This document shows positions 39,406-48,057 of a stretch of DNA of 64,000 nucleotides, piece by piece (position 1 is the first letter of the stretch; every line of letters begins with the position of its first letter). Both the position numbers and the translations under genes were made by a program. The notes under the pieces were generated by a model. The model did not search any database. It worked only from the letters and a program-made list of their open reading frames with translations, and was not told the DNA's origin. This DNA comes from DATAAZ01 sp036259875 (GTDB lineage: Bacteria > Actinomycetota > Thermoleophilia > Gaiellales > Gaiellaceae). Location of the stretch: contig DATAAZ010000078.1 of assembly GCA_036259875.1 (NCBI GenBank), positions 66,089-130,088 on the forward strand, read 5' to 3'.

Positions 39406-40428
39406 CTACGCCTCGTGCGGCGGCGGGTCGCCGGCCGTCCGGCCGCTCTGCAGGCGCACGAAACCCATCCGCTCGCGCATCGCGGCGAGCGTCGGCTGCG
39501 ACGCTTCGCGCGCCTTCTCGGCGCCGCGAGCCAAGAGGCGCTGGAGCTCGCGCGGATCGTTCCGTAGCTCCTCGTAGCGCGTCCGAATCGGGTCGAGGAG
39601 CTGCACGACCGCCTCGGCGACCTCCTCCTTGAACCGGCCGTACCCGTGGCCGTCGTAGCGCGTCTCGATCGCCTCGGCGTCCTCGCCGGTCGCGACCGAC
39701 ATGATCTCGATCAGGTTCGAGATCCCGGGCTTCTCGGGCGCGCGGCGGATCTCGGTTCCCGAATCGGTGACGGCGGTCTTGAACTTCCTGCGAACGAGGT
39801 CGGGCGGGTCGAGGAGCCTGACCGTCCCCTGCGGCGTCCCGCCCGTGGTCGACATCTTCTTCTCCGGCTCCTGCAGATCCATGATCCGCCCCCCGCTCGC
39901 CGGCGCGATCATCGCGGGCAGCGTCAGCGTCTCGCCGTAGCGCGCGTTGAAGCGCTCGGCAAGGTCGCGCGCGAGCTCGATGTGCTGGCGCTGGTCCTCG
40001 CCGACGGGGACGCCCTCCGTCTGGTAGAGGAGGATGTCGGCGGCCTGCAGCACGGGGTAGGTGAAGAGGCCGGAGGAGACCGACTCGCGGCCCTCCGCCT
40101 TCTCCTTGAACTGCGTCATGCGCCGCAGCTCGCCGAAGCTGGCGATCGACCCGAGCAGCCAGGCCGCCTCGGGATGCGCCGGGACGTGGCTCTGGACGAA
40201 GACGGTGGAGCGCTCGGGGTCGAGGCCGGTCGCGAAGAGCATCGCGGCGAGATTGAGCGTCTGCTCGCGAAGCGCGTCCGGGTCGTACGGCACCGTGATC
40301 GAGTGCAGGTCGACGATGCAGAAGAAGGCGTCGCCGCGCTCCTGCGTGGCGGCGTACTGGCGGAAGCCGCCGCTGTAGTTGCCGAGGTGCTTGTCGCCCG
40401 TCGGCTGGATCCCCGAGAAGATCCGCAT
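39406..40428 (-). CDS. trpS: Tryptophanyl-tRNA synthetase
   Basis: A 340-residue class I synthetase that charges tRNA(Trp). The nucleotide-binding motifs are PTGDKHLGNYSGG (HIGH equivalent) and EKKMSTTGGTPQG (KMSKS loop). The pocket includes FCIVDLHSITVPYDP, YPVLQAADILLYQ and VPVGEDQRQHIEL. KMSTT in place of KMSKS, and a Lys where Leu is more usual in PTGxLHLGNY, are the notable features. Length is normal for the bacterial type. The ATG lies 71 bp from the divergent aroF start. Confidence 0.95.
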   Translation of the reverse strand: MRIFSGIQPTGDKHLGNYSGGFRQYAATQERGDAFFCIVDLHSITVPYDPDALREQTLNLAAMLFATGLDPERSTVFVQSHVPAHPEAAWLLGSIASFGELRRMTQFKEKAEGRESVSSGLFTYPVLQAADILLYQTEGVPVGEDQRQHIELARDLAERFNARYGETLTLPAMIAPASGGRIMDLQEPEKKMSTTGGTPQGTVRLLDPPDLVRRKFKTAVTDSGTEIRRAPEKPGISNLIEIMSVATGEDAEAIETRYDGHGYGRFKEEVAEAVVQLLDPIRTRYEELRNDPRELQRLLARGAEKAREASQPTLAAMRERMGFVRLQSGRTAGDPPPHEA

Positions 40429-40485
40429 GCGAGAACGATGCCACGCGTCTCCGCGGGCCGCGCTCGGGACGCCTCGGCGCCGATC

Positions 40486-40491
40486 TAGACT
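40486..40491 (+). promoter_or_regulatory. -10 hexamer TAGACT before aroF
   Basis: TAGACT lies 8 nt before the aroF GTG with no Shine-Dalgarno sequence between. Confidence 0.45.
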
Positions 40492-40499
40492 CGTGAACC

Positions 40500-41540
40500 G
40501 TGGCCGTCAACGGGTCTCCCGAGCTCCTCATCGTCATGGGCGCCGACGCGACGCGCGAGCAGGTGGACGAGGTGGTCTCGCGCCTCGCCGAGGCGGGCGC
40601 GCACGCGCACGTGACGCCCGGGAGGGACGCGACCGTGATCGGGGCGGTGGGCGAGCGCGAGCTCCTCGCGACGCTGCCGCTCGAGGGGTTCCCGGGGGTC
40701 GAGCAGGTGCTCCCGATCCTGAAGCCGTACAAGCTCGTCTCGCACGAGATGCGGCGCGGGCCGACCGTGATCGAGGCCCGTGGGCGGCGGATCGGCGACG
40801 GCTACTTCGGGCTCATCGCCGGCCCCTGCACGGTCGAATACCGCGAGCAGACGCTCGAGACCGCGCGGGCCGTCCACGCGGCCGGTGCGACGATGCTGCG
40901 GGGCGGCGCGTTCAAGCCGCGCACATCGCCGTACTCCTTCCAGGGGCTCGGGACCGAGGGCCTCGCGATCCTCGCCGAGGCGCGCGAGGAGACCGGGCTT
41001 CCGATCGTCACGGAGCTCATGGACCCGCGCCACGTCGAGGCGGTCGTGGAGACGGCGGACATGATCCAGATCGGGGCGCGGAACATGCAGAACTTCACGC
41101 TCCTCTCCGAGGTCGGGCGCGCCGAGAAGCCCGTCCTCCTCAAGCGCGGTCCATCCGCGTCGGTCGAGGAGCTCCTGATGGCGGCCGAGTACGTCGTCCG
41201 GGAGGGGAACTCGCGGGTCATGCTCTGCGAGCGCGGGATCCGGACGTTCGAGCGCTCGACCCGCTACACGCTCGACATCGGCGCGATCCCGGTCCTGAAG
41301 CAGGAGACGCACCTGCCGGTGATCGTCGATCCGTCGCATGCCGCCGGCCGGCGGGAGCTCGTCGCGCCGCTCGCGCGGGCCGCCGTCGCCGCGGGCGCGG
41401 ACGGGATCATCGTCGAGGCGCACCCGGCGCCCGAGCAGGCGCTCTGCGACGGCCCCCAGCTCCTCCCGACCGCGCAGTTCGCGCGCTTCGCAGACGAGAT
41501 CCGTGCGCTCGCCTCCCTGATGGGTAAGGTCATCGGCTAA
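40500..41540 (+). CDS. aroF: 3-deoxy-7-phosphoheptulonate synthase (DAHP synthase)
   Basis: The first enzyme of the shikimate pathway, condensing PEP and erythrose-4-phosphate. It is of the AroF/KDO8P-synthase-like (type I beta) class, 346 residues. The N-terminal 90 residues form a ferredoxin-like regulatory domain (LLIVMGADATREQVDEVVSR), a usual site for feedback control. The TIM barrel has GLIAGPCTVEYREQ, GGAFKPRTSPYSFQG, QIGARNMQNF, LLKRGPSASVEELLMAAEY and VIVDPSHAAGRREL. It leads an aromatic run with tyrA and aroA, and a hairpin lies just after the stop. Confidence 0.95.
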   Translation: MAVNGSPELLIVMGADATREQVDEVVSRLAEAGAHAHVTPGRDATVIGAVGERELLATLPLEGFPGVEQVLPILKPYKLVSHEMRRGPTVIEARGRRIGDGYFGLIAGPCTVEYREQTLETARAVHAAGATMLRGGAFKPRTSPYSFQGLGTEGLAILAEAREETGLPIVTELMDPRHVEAVVETADMIQIGARNMQNFTLLSEVGRAEKPVLLKRGPSASVEELLMAAEYVVREGNSRVMLCERGIRTFERSTRYTLDIGAIPVLKQETHLPVIVDPSHAAGRRELVAPLARAAVAAGADGIIVEAHPAPEQALCDGPQLLPTAQFARFADEIRALASLMGKVIG

Positions 41541-41574
41541 GACCCCGAAAATGCTGCGCATTTTCCGGGGGGTC
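41541..41574 (+). terminator. Hairpin after aroF (terminator or extragenic palindrome)
   Basis: GAAAATGC-TGC-GCATTTTC is a perfect 8-bp stem, extended outwards by GACCCC and GGGGGTC with a small bulge. It begins right after the aroF stop. There is no T-run. It lies in the 93-bp gap before tyrA, and the AT-rich centre is unusual for this DNA. Confidence 0.6.
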
Positions 41575-41633
41575 GAGGCAGTCCCATCGCTTCGCTCGGG
41601 AGAGCAGATCCCGTCCACCGAACCGCGTCTGCG

Positions 41634-42743
41634 ATGACCGGTGAAGTTCGCCGGCTTGCGATCGTCGGCACCGGGCTCATCGGGGCCTCGGTCGGGCTCG
41701 CGGCCAGGCGCGCCGGCGTCGCGCGCGTCGTCGGGTACGACGCGGACGCGGACGCGCTCGCGACCGCGGTCGAGCGAGGCGCGGTCGACGAGCCGGCAGG
41801 TTCGCGCGAGGAGGCGCTCGCGGGCGCCGAGCTGGCCGTCGTCGCGACGCCGGTGGCGATGCTTCCGGCGGAGGTGGGTGCGACGGTCGCCGCGAGCGCG
41901 GAGGCGTGCACGGTCACCGACGTCGGCTCGACGAAGCGGGCCGTCTGCGCCGCCGTCGCCGAGCGGGGCCGGTTCATCGGCGGCCACCCCGTGTGCGGGT
42001 CCGAGGCGCGCGGCCCGCGCCACGCGAGCGCCGAGCTCTTCGAGGGCGCCACCTGGTTCCTGACGCCGGTCGCGGAGACGGAGCCGGCGCGGTTGCGGCT
42101 CGTGCACCGCTTCGTGTCGGCGCTCGGCGCCGTTCCGGTCGCGATCGACGCGCACGCGCACGACCGGCTCGTCGCGCTGACGAGCCACCTGCCGCACGCG
42201 CTCGCGAACCTGCTCTTGAACCACGCGGGGTCCGTGCGCGTGGACGGGCACGAGCCGCTCGCCGCAGCCGGCGGATCGCTTCGCGACATGACGCGCGTCG
42301 CCGGCGCGAACCCGCGGATCTGGGTCGACATCTTCATCGAGAACGCCGACGAGCTCCTCGGCGCGGTTCGCGAGCACGCTCGTCGCGTCGCCGAGCTCGA
42401 GCGGGCGCTCGAGGAGCGCGACGCGGGCTTCCTCGCCCGCTGGATCGGCGAGGCGGCCGGCAATCGGAGGCGGCTGCTCGCCGAGGCGTACGCGGACCCG
42501 GCTTCGCTGTACCGCCTGCGCGTGCACGTCCCCGACCGGCCGGGCGTCCTCTCCGGGATCACGCAGGCGCTCGGGGCCGAAGGAATCAACATCGAGGACT
42601 TCGAGCTGCACCACATGACGCCGGAACGGGGGGGCACGCTGGAGCTCCTCCTCGCGGGCGAGGAACGGGCGCACCGGGCGGTCGGGCTCCTCGAGGCGCA
42701 GGGGTACTCGGCGATCGCGATGCCCGCTCTCGCGGACTCGTAG
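41634..42743 (+). CDS. tyrA: Prephenate dehydrogenase with C-terminal ACT domain
   Basis: A 369-residue enzyme converting prephenate to 4-hydroxyphenylpyruvate (tyrosine branch). The NAD(P) site is RRLAIVGTGLIGASVGLAAR. Catalytic and binding blocks are VTDVGSTKRAV, RFIGGHPVCGSE, ALTSHLPHALANLL and the helical part SLRDMTRVAGANPRIW. Residues about 290-369 make an ACT domain (YRLRVHVPDRPGVLSGITQA), which would allow feedback by an aromatic amino acid. Order aroF-tyrA-aroA supports the assignment. Confidence 0.95.
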   Translation: MTGEVRRLAIVGTGLIGASVGLAARRAGVARVVGYDADADALATAVERGAVDEPAGSREEALAGAELAVVATPVAMLPAEVGATVAASAEACTVTDVGSTKRAVCAAVAERGRFIGGHPVCGSEARGPRHASAELFEGATWFLTPVAETEPARLRLVHRFVSALGAVPVAIDAHAHDRLVALTSHLPHALANLLLNHAGSVRVDGHEPLAAAGGSLRDMTRVAGANPRIWVDIFIENADELLGAVREHARRVAELERALEERDAGFLARWIGEAAGNRRRLLAEAYADPASLYRLRVHVPDRPGVLSGITQALGAEGINIEDFELHHMTPERGGTLELLLAGEERAHRAVGLLEAQGYSAIAMPALADS

Positions 42744-42973
42744 CGCCGACCCGGCGACCCACGCGCACCGGGACGGTTCGGCCGGGAACACTGTCACGGT
42801 GCTGCGACGCTTCCGACGCGATCCGTGCGCCATGTGCGCGACCGAGCGGGCTACGCTCGACGCGGGGGGATGGCCGGCCGGCGATCGCCGGCGCTGGGAA
42901 GGGGCCTCGGCGGAACCGGGAGGCTCGCCATGAATCCTCGGCCACGGGCCCAGGCGACCCTCCGGGGGGCGCA
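42744..42973. other. 230-bp gap between tyrA and aroA with a palindrome
   Basis: Contains the perfect 16-bp palindrome GCCGGCGATCGCCGGC (42877-42892) and a possible -10 TACGCT at 42852. The rest is GC-rich and can form several stems. I could not match it to a known riboswitch. It may be an aroA leader with its own promoter. Confidence 0.4.
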
Positions 42974-44257
42974 GTGCGCATAGAGCCTGTCGCGGCGCTT
43001 CGCGGCGACATCGCCGTGCCGGGTGACAAGTCGATCTCGCACCGGGCCCTTCTCGTCGCCGCGCTCGCCGAGGGCGAGAGCGAGATCCGCGGATTCGGGG
43101 CCTCGGCCGACACGCTTGCGACTGCCGCGGCCGTTCGCGCGCTCGGCGCCTCGGTCGACCTCGTCGACGAGATGGCTCGCGTCGGCGGTGTCGGCCTGCA
43201 CGGCCTTCGCGTCCCGAGCGCCGCGCTCGATTGCGGGAATGCGGGGACGCTGATGCGGCTCCTCGCCGGCATCCTCGCCGGACAGGACGGCCGTTTCGAG
43301 CTGGTCGGCGACGAGTCGCTCTCACGGCGCCCGCTGGAGCGCGTCGCGGAACCCCTGCGGCAGATGGGCGCGCGCGTGGAGACGACCGACGGCCACGCCC
43401 CGCTCGTGGTCGAGGGGGCGCGCCTCCGGCCGATTCGCTACGAGCTCCCCGTCGCGAGCGCCCAGGTCAAGTCCGCCGTCCTCCTCGCCGGCTTGCAGGC
43501 CGAGGCGGGGCCGACCACGGTCGTCGAGCCGGCTCCGACTCGCGACCACACCGAGCGGCTGCTCGAGGCGGCGGGGGCGCACGTCCGGCGGAAGCCGCGC
43601 GAGCCGGCCGTGTGGCCGCTCGCGCGCCTGCGCCCGCTCACGCTCGAGGTGCCGGGGGACTTCTCGTCGGCCGCGCCGTTCATCGCGGCCGCGACGCTCC
43701 TCAACGGCTCCGACCTGCGGCTCCACGGCGTCGGCGTCAACCCGACGCGAACCGGCTTCCTCGCCGTGCTCGAGCGGATGGGCGGGCGGATCGCGCTCTT
43801 CAACCGCCGGTCGTCGGGAGGCGAGCCGGTCGCGGACATCGAGGTCGCACCGGCCGAGCTCGTTGCCACGGAAGTCGCGCCGGAGGAGGTTCCCGGACTG
43901 ATCGACGAGCTGCCGCTCCTCGCGCTCGTCGCCGGCGTGGCGCGCGGCGAGACGGTCGTCCGCGGGGCCGAGGAGCTTCGCGTGAAGGAGTCCGATCGGC
44001 TCGAGGCGCTGACCGACGCCCTCCGCCGCCTCGGCGTACGGATTCGTGCGGCGCCGGACGGGTTCCAGGTCCGCGGCGTCCCCGCGCGCCCGCGAGGCGG
44101 CGCGACGGTCGACTCGGCCGGCGACCACAGGATCGCGATCCTGGCCGCCGTCGCGGGCGCGGTCTCTCGGGAGGGCGTCGAGGTCCGCGGGTCCGAGAGC
44201 GTCGACGTGAGTTACCCGGACTTCTTCGCGGTGCTCGACTCGGTGGCGCTGCGATGA
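42974..44257 (+). CDS. aroA: 3-phosphoshikimate 1-carboxyvinyltransferase (EPSP synthase)
   Basis: A 427-residue shikimate-pathway enzyme joining shikimate-3-phosphate and PEP. Family blocks are PGDKSISHRALLVAAL, LDCGNAGTLMRLLAGILAG, SLSRRPLERVAEPLRQMGA, VASAQVKSAVLLAGL, VPGDFSSAAPFIAAA, ELRVKESDRLEALTDALRR and DHRIAILAAVAG. The NAGT segment is of the ordinary class I type (with GNAGTLMR). GTG 42974 is taken because it starts the first strand (RIEPVAALRGDIAVPG) properly. It is followed by cmk after 31 bp. Confidence 0.95.
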   Translation: MRIEPVAALRGDIAVPGDKSISHRALLVAALAEGESEIRGFGASADTLATAAAVRALGASVDLVDEMARVGGVGLHGLRVPSAALDCGNAGTLMRLLAGILAGQDGRFELVGDESLSRRPLERVAEPLRQMGARVETTDGHAPLVVEGARLRPIRYELPVASAQVKSAVLLAGLQAEAGPTTVVEPAPTRDHTERLLEAAGAHVRRKPREPAVWPLARLRPLTLEVPGDFSSAAPFIAAATLLNGSDLRLHGVGVNPTRTGFLAVLERMGGRIALFNRRSSGGEPVADIEVAPAELVATEVAPEEVPGLIDELPLLALVAGVARGETVVRGAEELRVKESDRLEALTDALRRLGVRIRAAPDGFQVRGVPARPRGGATVDSAGDHRIAILAAVAGAVSREGVEVRGSESVDVSYPDFFAVLDSVALR

Positions 44258-44288
44258 TGCGGCCGATGCTCGGGTGGGAGGGGCGCGC

Positions 44289-44918
44289 GTGATCGTCGCG
44301 ATCGACGGGCCGGCGGGAGCCGGCAAGAGCACCGTGGCGCGCCGGCTCGCCGAGCGGCTCGGCTTCCGCTACCTCGACACGGGGGCGATGTACCGCGCGC
44401 TGACGTGGCTTGCGCTGGAGCGAGGCGTCGACCTCGACGACGGCGACACGCTCGCGGAGCTTGCCCAGGCGCACGAGGTGGGAATCGACGACGACCGCGT
44501 GGTGATCGCGGGGGTCGACGTGAGCGACGATATTCGCACCGTCGAGATCGACCGGGTGGTGTCGTCGGTCGCGCGCCACCCGGCCGTCCGGGCGGTGTTG
44601 CGCGACCGCCAACGCGTGCTCGCCGCCGAGGGCGACGCCGTCATGGAAGGCCGCGACATCGGGGCGGTGGTGTGCCCGGGCGCGGAGGTGAAGGTCTTCC
44701 TGACCGCCGAGGCGGCCGAGCGGGCCCGGCGGCGAACCGAGGAGCGGCCCGGCCTCGGGTCGGACGCGCTCGCGACCGACCTCCGGCTCCGCGACGCCCG
44801 CGACGCGCCGCAGATGGACGCCGCGCCGGACGCCGAGACGATCGACACGACGGGCCTGCCCGTCGACGAGGTGGTCGACCGGATCGAGCGCCTCGTCGCG
44901 GCGAGGGCGCGGGCGTGA
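44289..44918 (+). CDS. cmk: Cytidylate kinase
   Basis: A 209-residue CMP/dCMP kinase. The P-loop is AIDGPAGAGKSTVARRLAER; the nucleoside site shows YLDTGAMYRALTW and MEGRDIGAVVCPGAEVKVFL; R-rich lid residues follow (RARRRTEERPG). The GTG at 44289 is preferred to the in-frame GTG at 44274 because GGGAGGGG lies at ribosome-binding distance. It overlaps plsC by 4 bp (GTGA). The aroA-cmk pairing is common in bacteria. Confidence 0.94.
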   Translation: MIVAIDGPAGAGKSTVARRLAERLGFRYLDTGAMYRALTWLALERGVDLDDGDTLAELAQAHEVGIDDDRVVIAGVDVSDDIRTVEIDRVVSSVARHPAVRAVLRDRQRVLAAEGDAVMEGRDIGAVVCPGAEVKVFLTAEAAERARRRTEERPGLGSDALATDLRLRDARDAPQMDAAPDAETIDTTGLPVDEVVDRIERLVAARARA

Positions 44919-45595
44919 ACGCGCTCCACGGCGTCGTCTGGTGGAGCCTCGGGCGGACGCTGCTTTCGGGGCTCACGTACCTGGCAGCGCCGCTCAAGGC
45001 ATACGGGAAGGAGCGCGTCCCGCGCGCGGGCGGTGTCGTGGTGGCCCTCAACCACCTGTCCTGGATCGACGTCCCCGCGTTCGCGACGCTCTGCCCGCGG
45101 CGGATCGTCTACCTGGCGAAGGCGGAGGCGCACCAGGTGCCCGCGCTCGGCGAGTTCATCCGTGCGTTCGGGACGCTCCAGGTGCGGCGCGGCGAGTCGG
45201 ATCGGGAAGCGGTCCGCCTCGCCCGCGAGGCCGTGCGCCGGAACCTCGCGCTCGGGATGTTCGTCGAGGGCACGCGGCAGCGAAGCGGCGAGCCCGGCGA
45301 GGCGAAGGCCGGAGCCGCGATGATCGCGATCCAGGAAGGAGTCCCGGTTGTTCCGGGCGCGATCCGGGGGAGCTTCGAGTGGCGGCTCGGGAACTTCCAC
45401 CCCGTGTCGGTCGCCTGGGGCGAGCCAATGCGGTTCGACCACCTGCCGCGCAACGCGCGCGGCTACCGGGAAGCGACGGCCGAAATTCAGCTCGAGCTCC
45501 GCCGCCTCTGGGAGTTCCTCGGAGACGTCCACCGCCTCGGGCGGCCTGACGCGACGCCGCCGCGGCGCGCGGCGCTCCCGTCGCGCGCGCCGTGA
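44915..45595 (+). CDS. plsC: 1-acyl-sn-glycerol-3-phosphate acyltransferase
   Basis: A 226-residue membrane-associated acyltransferase of phospholipid synthesis that makes phosphatidic acid from lysophosphatidic acid. The H-x4-D catalytic motif is NHLSWID, and the glycerol-phosphate pocket is MFVEGTRQRSGEPGEAK. A later block is VPVVPGAIRGS. The N-terminus has one hydrophobic stretch. The GTG overlaps the cmk stop, and the stop overlaps der, so all three are co-translated. Confidence 0.92.
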   Translation: MNALHGVVWWSLGRTLLSGLTYLAAPLKAYGKERVPRAGGVVVALNHLSWIDVPAFATLCPRRIVYLAKAEAHQVPALGEFIRAFGTLQVRRGESDREAVRLAREAVRRNLALGMFVEGTRQRSGEPGEAKAGAAMIAIQEGVPVVPGAIRGSFEWRLGNFHPVSVAWGEPMRFDHLPRNARGYREATAEIQLELRRLWEFLGDVHRLGRPDATPPRRAALPSRAP

Positions 45596-46917
45596 GCGAC
45601 GCCCCGGCGCCGCTCCTCGGAACGGTCGCCGTCATCGGCTTCCCCAACGTGGGGAAGTCGACGCTCGTGAACCGGCTCTCGGCGACTCGCCAGGCCGTCG
45701 TATTCGAGACGCCCGGCGTGACGCGTGACCGCAAGGAGATCGTCTGCGAGTGGGCCGGCAAGCGCTTCCTCCTGGTCGACACGGGCGGCGTCGACCTCGC
45801 GGACGCCTCGCCGATCACGAAGCAGGTGGCGGAGCAGGCACGGCGCGCCGTTGCGGAGGCGGACCTCGTCCTCTTCGTCGTCGACGCGGCGACGGGGCCG
45901 ACGCCCGGAGACGAGGAGATCGCCGACCTCCTCCGGCGTGCACGCAAGCCGGTCCTCGTCCTTGCGAACAAGATCGACGATCCGCGCCGCGACGACGAGG
46001 CGCTCGAGTTCCACGCGCTCGGGCTCGCCGAGCCCGTCCCGGTCTCGGCGCTTCACGGCCACGGGACGGGCGATCTGCTCGACCGGGTCGTCGCGGGGCT
46101 CGAGCGGCTGGCCCCGACGGCGCGACCGGACGTCGGGGACGACGCGATCCGCGTGGCGATCCTGGGCCGGCCGAACGTGGGCAAGTCGAGCCTCCTGAAC
46201 GCGATCGCCGGAGAGGAGCGCGTCATCGTCTCGGACGTGCCTGGAACGACGCGCGATGCGATCGACACGGTCGTTCGGCGCGGCAAAACGACATTCCTCG
46301 TGGTCGACACGGCGGGCCTGCGCCGGAAGCGGCGGCAACGGCAGGGGATCGAGTACTACTCGGAGCTTCGCGCGCTCCAGGCCGCCGAGCGGGCGGACGT
46401 CGCGCTCGTGCTCGTCGATGCGAGCGAGGGCGTGGTCGACCAGGACCTCGCCGTCGCGGACGTGGCTCGCGCGGCGGGGTGCTCGACGCTCGTCGTGCTG
46501 GCGAAGTGGGACGTCGCGGCGGTGGGTCTCGAGGACGTTCGCCCTCGCCTGGAAGAGCGCCTGCGCCAGCGCCCCCCGATCGTCGCCGTCTCGGCGAAGA
46601 GTGGACGTGGCCTCCAGCGGCTCCTCGACCGGGTGGAGGAGCTCTACCGAAAGCACACGGGGCGGATCACGACCGGCGAGCTGAACCGGTTCCTCCAGGA
46701 GCTGCGGTCGCAGCGGCCGGGTCCTGCGCGGAACGGCCGGCGACTCAACCTGCTCTACGGGACGCAGGTGGCCGTCCGCCCGCCACGGTTTCGCCTCTTC
46801 GTCAACGATCCGGGACTCGTGACGCGCGACTACGGCTACTGGGTCGAGAACCGCCTCCGCGACCGGTTCGACCTCGCAGGCGTCCCCGTGGTGATCGACT
46901 TCGCGCGGCGAGCGTGA
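45592..46917 (+). CDS. der: Ribosome-assembly GTPase Der (EngA)
   Basis: A 441-residue GTPase with two G domains and a KH-like end, needed for 50S maturation. Domain 1: P-loop GFPNVGKSTLVN, DTGG and ANKID. Domain 2: GRPNVGKSSLLN, DTAG and, at the G4 position, LAKWDVA. The second G4 is AKWD rather than the usual NKWD, a substitution at a base-recognition residue that deserves checking. The KH part is RRLNLLYGTQVAVRPPRFRL. GTG overlaps the plsC stop by 4 bp. Confidence 0.95.
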   Translation: MSDAPAPLLGTVAVIGFPNVGKSTLVNRLSATRQAVVFETPGVTRDRKEIVCEWAGKRFLLVDTGGVDLADASPITKQVAEQARRAVAEADLVLFVVDAATGPTPGDEEIADLLRRARKPVLVLANKIDDPRRDDEALEFHALGLAEPVPVSALHGHGTGDLLDRVVAGLERLAPTARPDVGDDAIRVAILGRPNVGKSSLLNAIAGEERVIVSDVPGTTRDAIDTVVRRGKTTFLVVDTAGLRRKRRQRQGIEYYSELRALQAAERADVALVLVDASEGVVDQDLAVADVARAAGCSTLVVLAKWDVAAVGLEDVRPRLEERLRQRPPIVAVSAKSGRGLQRLLDRVEELYRKHTGRITTGELNRFLQELRSQRPGPARNGRRLNLLYGTQVAVRPPRFRLFVNDPGLVTRDYGYWVENRLRDRFDLAGVPVVIDFARRA

Positions 46918-46941
46918 GGGTCGCGCGCGAGGACCTCCCCC

Positions 46942-46965
46942 GGGGGACCCCCCGTGTGGTCCCCC
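46942..46965 (+). terminator. Hairpin after der
   Basis: GGGGGACC (46942-46949) pairs with GGTCCCCC (46958-46965) across an 8-nt loop, 24 bp past the der stop. No T-run. The 155-bp gap to gpsA also has CGCGAAGG/CCTTCGCG (47026-47048, 7-nt loop) just before the gpsA start, which may fold in the gpsA leader. Confidence 0.55.
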
Positions 46966-47072
46966 TCGCGGTTCAGCGTACGGCGGGAAGGCGCGCTCGT
47001 GTGTGACCCGTTGCGCCCGAAGCATCGCGAAGGCCGTTCACCTTCGCGGACGCCGAAGCAGCCCGTTGTCCG

Positions 47073-48032
47073 ATGAAGATCGTCGTGATCGGCGGAGGCT
47101 CGTGGGGCTCGGTGTTCTCCGCCCTCCTCGCCGAGCGCGGCCACGACGTGTGGCTTGCCTGCCGGACGGCGGAGCAGGCGCACGCGATCGAGCGAACGGG
47201 CCGCAACCCGCGCTACGTCCCCGACGTCGACCTGAGCGGCGTCCGGGCGACTGCCCTCTCCGAGGCGCCGCTCGCCGACGCCGACCTCGTCGCGCTCGCC
47301 GTCCCGAGCCGCGCCTTTCGAGACGTCGTCGCCGCGCTTCCCGACCGCCGCGCGCCCGTCCTCAGCCTCGTGAAGGGCCTCGATCCATCCTCGGGGGAGC
47401 GCCTCTCACGGGTCGTCACGGGCCGGCGCGTCGCGGTCCTCTCGGGACCCAACCACGCCGAAGAGATCGGCGCGGGCCTCCCCGCCGCGGCCGTGATCGC
47501 GAGCGAGGACGAGGAGCTCGCGACGCGGCTTCAGCACGCGGTCATCTCGCCACGCTTCCGCGTGTACGTCAATCCCGACGTCGTGGGCGTCGAGCTCTGC
47601 GCCGCGGCGAAGAACGTGATCGCGCTCGGCGCGGGCGCCGTCGACGGCCTCGGCGTCGGCGACAACGCGAAGGCCGCGCTCCTGACCCGCGGGCTCGCCG
47701 AGCTCGCACGGCTCGGCGACGCCGCGGGCGCGCGGCCCGAGACGTTCGCGGGGCTGGCCGGGATGGGAGACCTGATCGTCACGTGCTGGAGCCGCCACAG
47801 CCGCAACCGCCGCGCGGGCGAGCTCATCGCCCAGGGGATCGCCCCGCAGGAGGCCGAGCGCCGGATCGCGATGGCCGTCGAGGGCGTCACGACGGCGCCC
47901 GTGCTGCGTGAGCTCGCGCGCCGGCTCGGCATCGAGCTCCCGATCACCGAGGCCGTGTGCCGGGTGCTCGACGGCGAGCCGGTTCGCCAGGCGATCTCGG
48001 CGCTGATGGAGCGCCCGCCGACCGAAGAATGA
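47073..48032 (+). CDS. gpsA: NAD(P)H-dependent glycerol-3-phosphate dehydrogenase
   Basis: A 319-residue enzyme reducing dihydroxyacetone phosphate to sn-glycerol-3-phosphate for phospholipid synthesis. The dinucleotide site is IVVIGGGSWGSVFSALLAER, followed by the substrate blocks VLSGPNHAEEIGAGLPAA and AAKNVIALGAGAVDGLGVGD, then GMGDLIVTCWSRHSRNRRAG. It shares a lipid role with plsC upstream. The usual GxGxxG appears as GGGSWG, normal for this family. Confidence 0.95.
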   Translation: MKIVVIGGGSWGSVFSALLAERGHDVWLACRTAEQAHAIERTGRNPRYVPDVDLSGVRATALSEAPLADADLVALAVPSRAFRDVVAALPDRRAPVLSLVKGLDPSSGERLSRVVTGRRVAVLSGPNHAEEIGAGLPAAAVIASEDEELATRLQHAVISPRFRVYVNPDVVGVELCAAAKNVIALGAGAVDGLGVGDNAKAALLTRGLAELARLGDAAGARPETFAGLAGMGDLIVTCWSRHSRNRRAGELIAQGIAPQEAERRIAMAVEGVTTAPVLRELARRLGIELPITEAVCRVLDGEPVRQAISALMERPPTEE

Positions 48033-48044
48033 GGAATCTTCCCG

Positions 48045-48050
48045 TACAGT
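48045..48050 (+). promoter_or_regulatory. -10 hexamer TACAGT before the DUF3352 gene
   Basis: TACAGT lies 7 nt before the GTG at 48058 and overlaps the alternative GTG at 48049, which is why the later codon is chosen as start. Confidence 0.5.
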
Positions 48051-48057
48051 GTGGCTC

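Noticed and set aside
41906..42973. Upstream extension of the aroA frame through tyrA
   Set aside because: It overlaps tyrA in another frame with no family similarity; EPSP synthase begins at 42974.
42744..42973. Riboswitch or small RNA in the aroA leader
   Set aside because: Foldable and GC-rich, but no known aptamer core could be recognised; kept only as a described gap.
46918..47072. tRNA gene in the der-gpsA gap
   Set aside because: Hairpins are present but there is no cloverleaf with a TTCGANNC-type T-arm and no 3' acceptor pairing.
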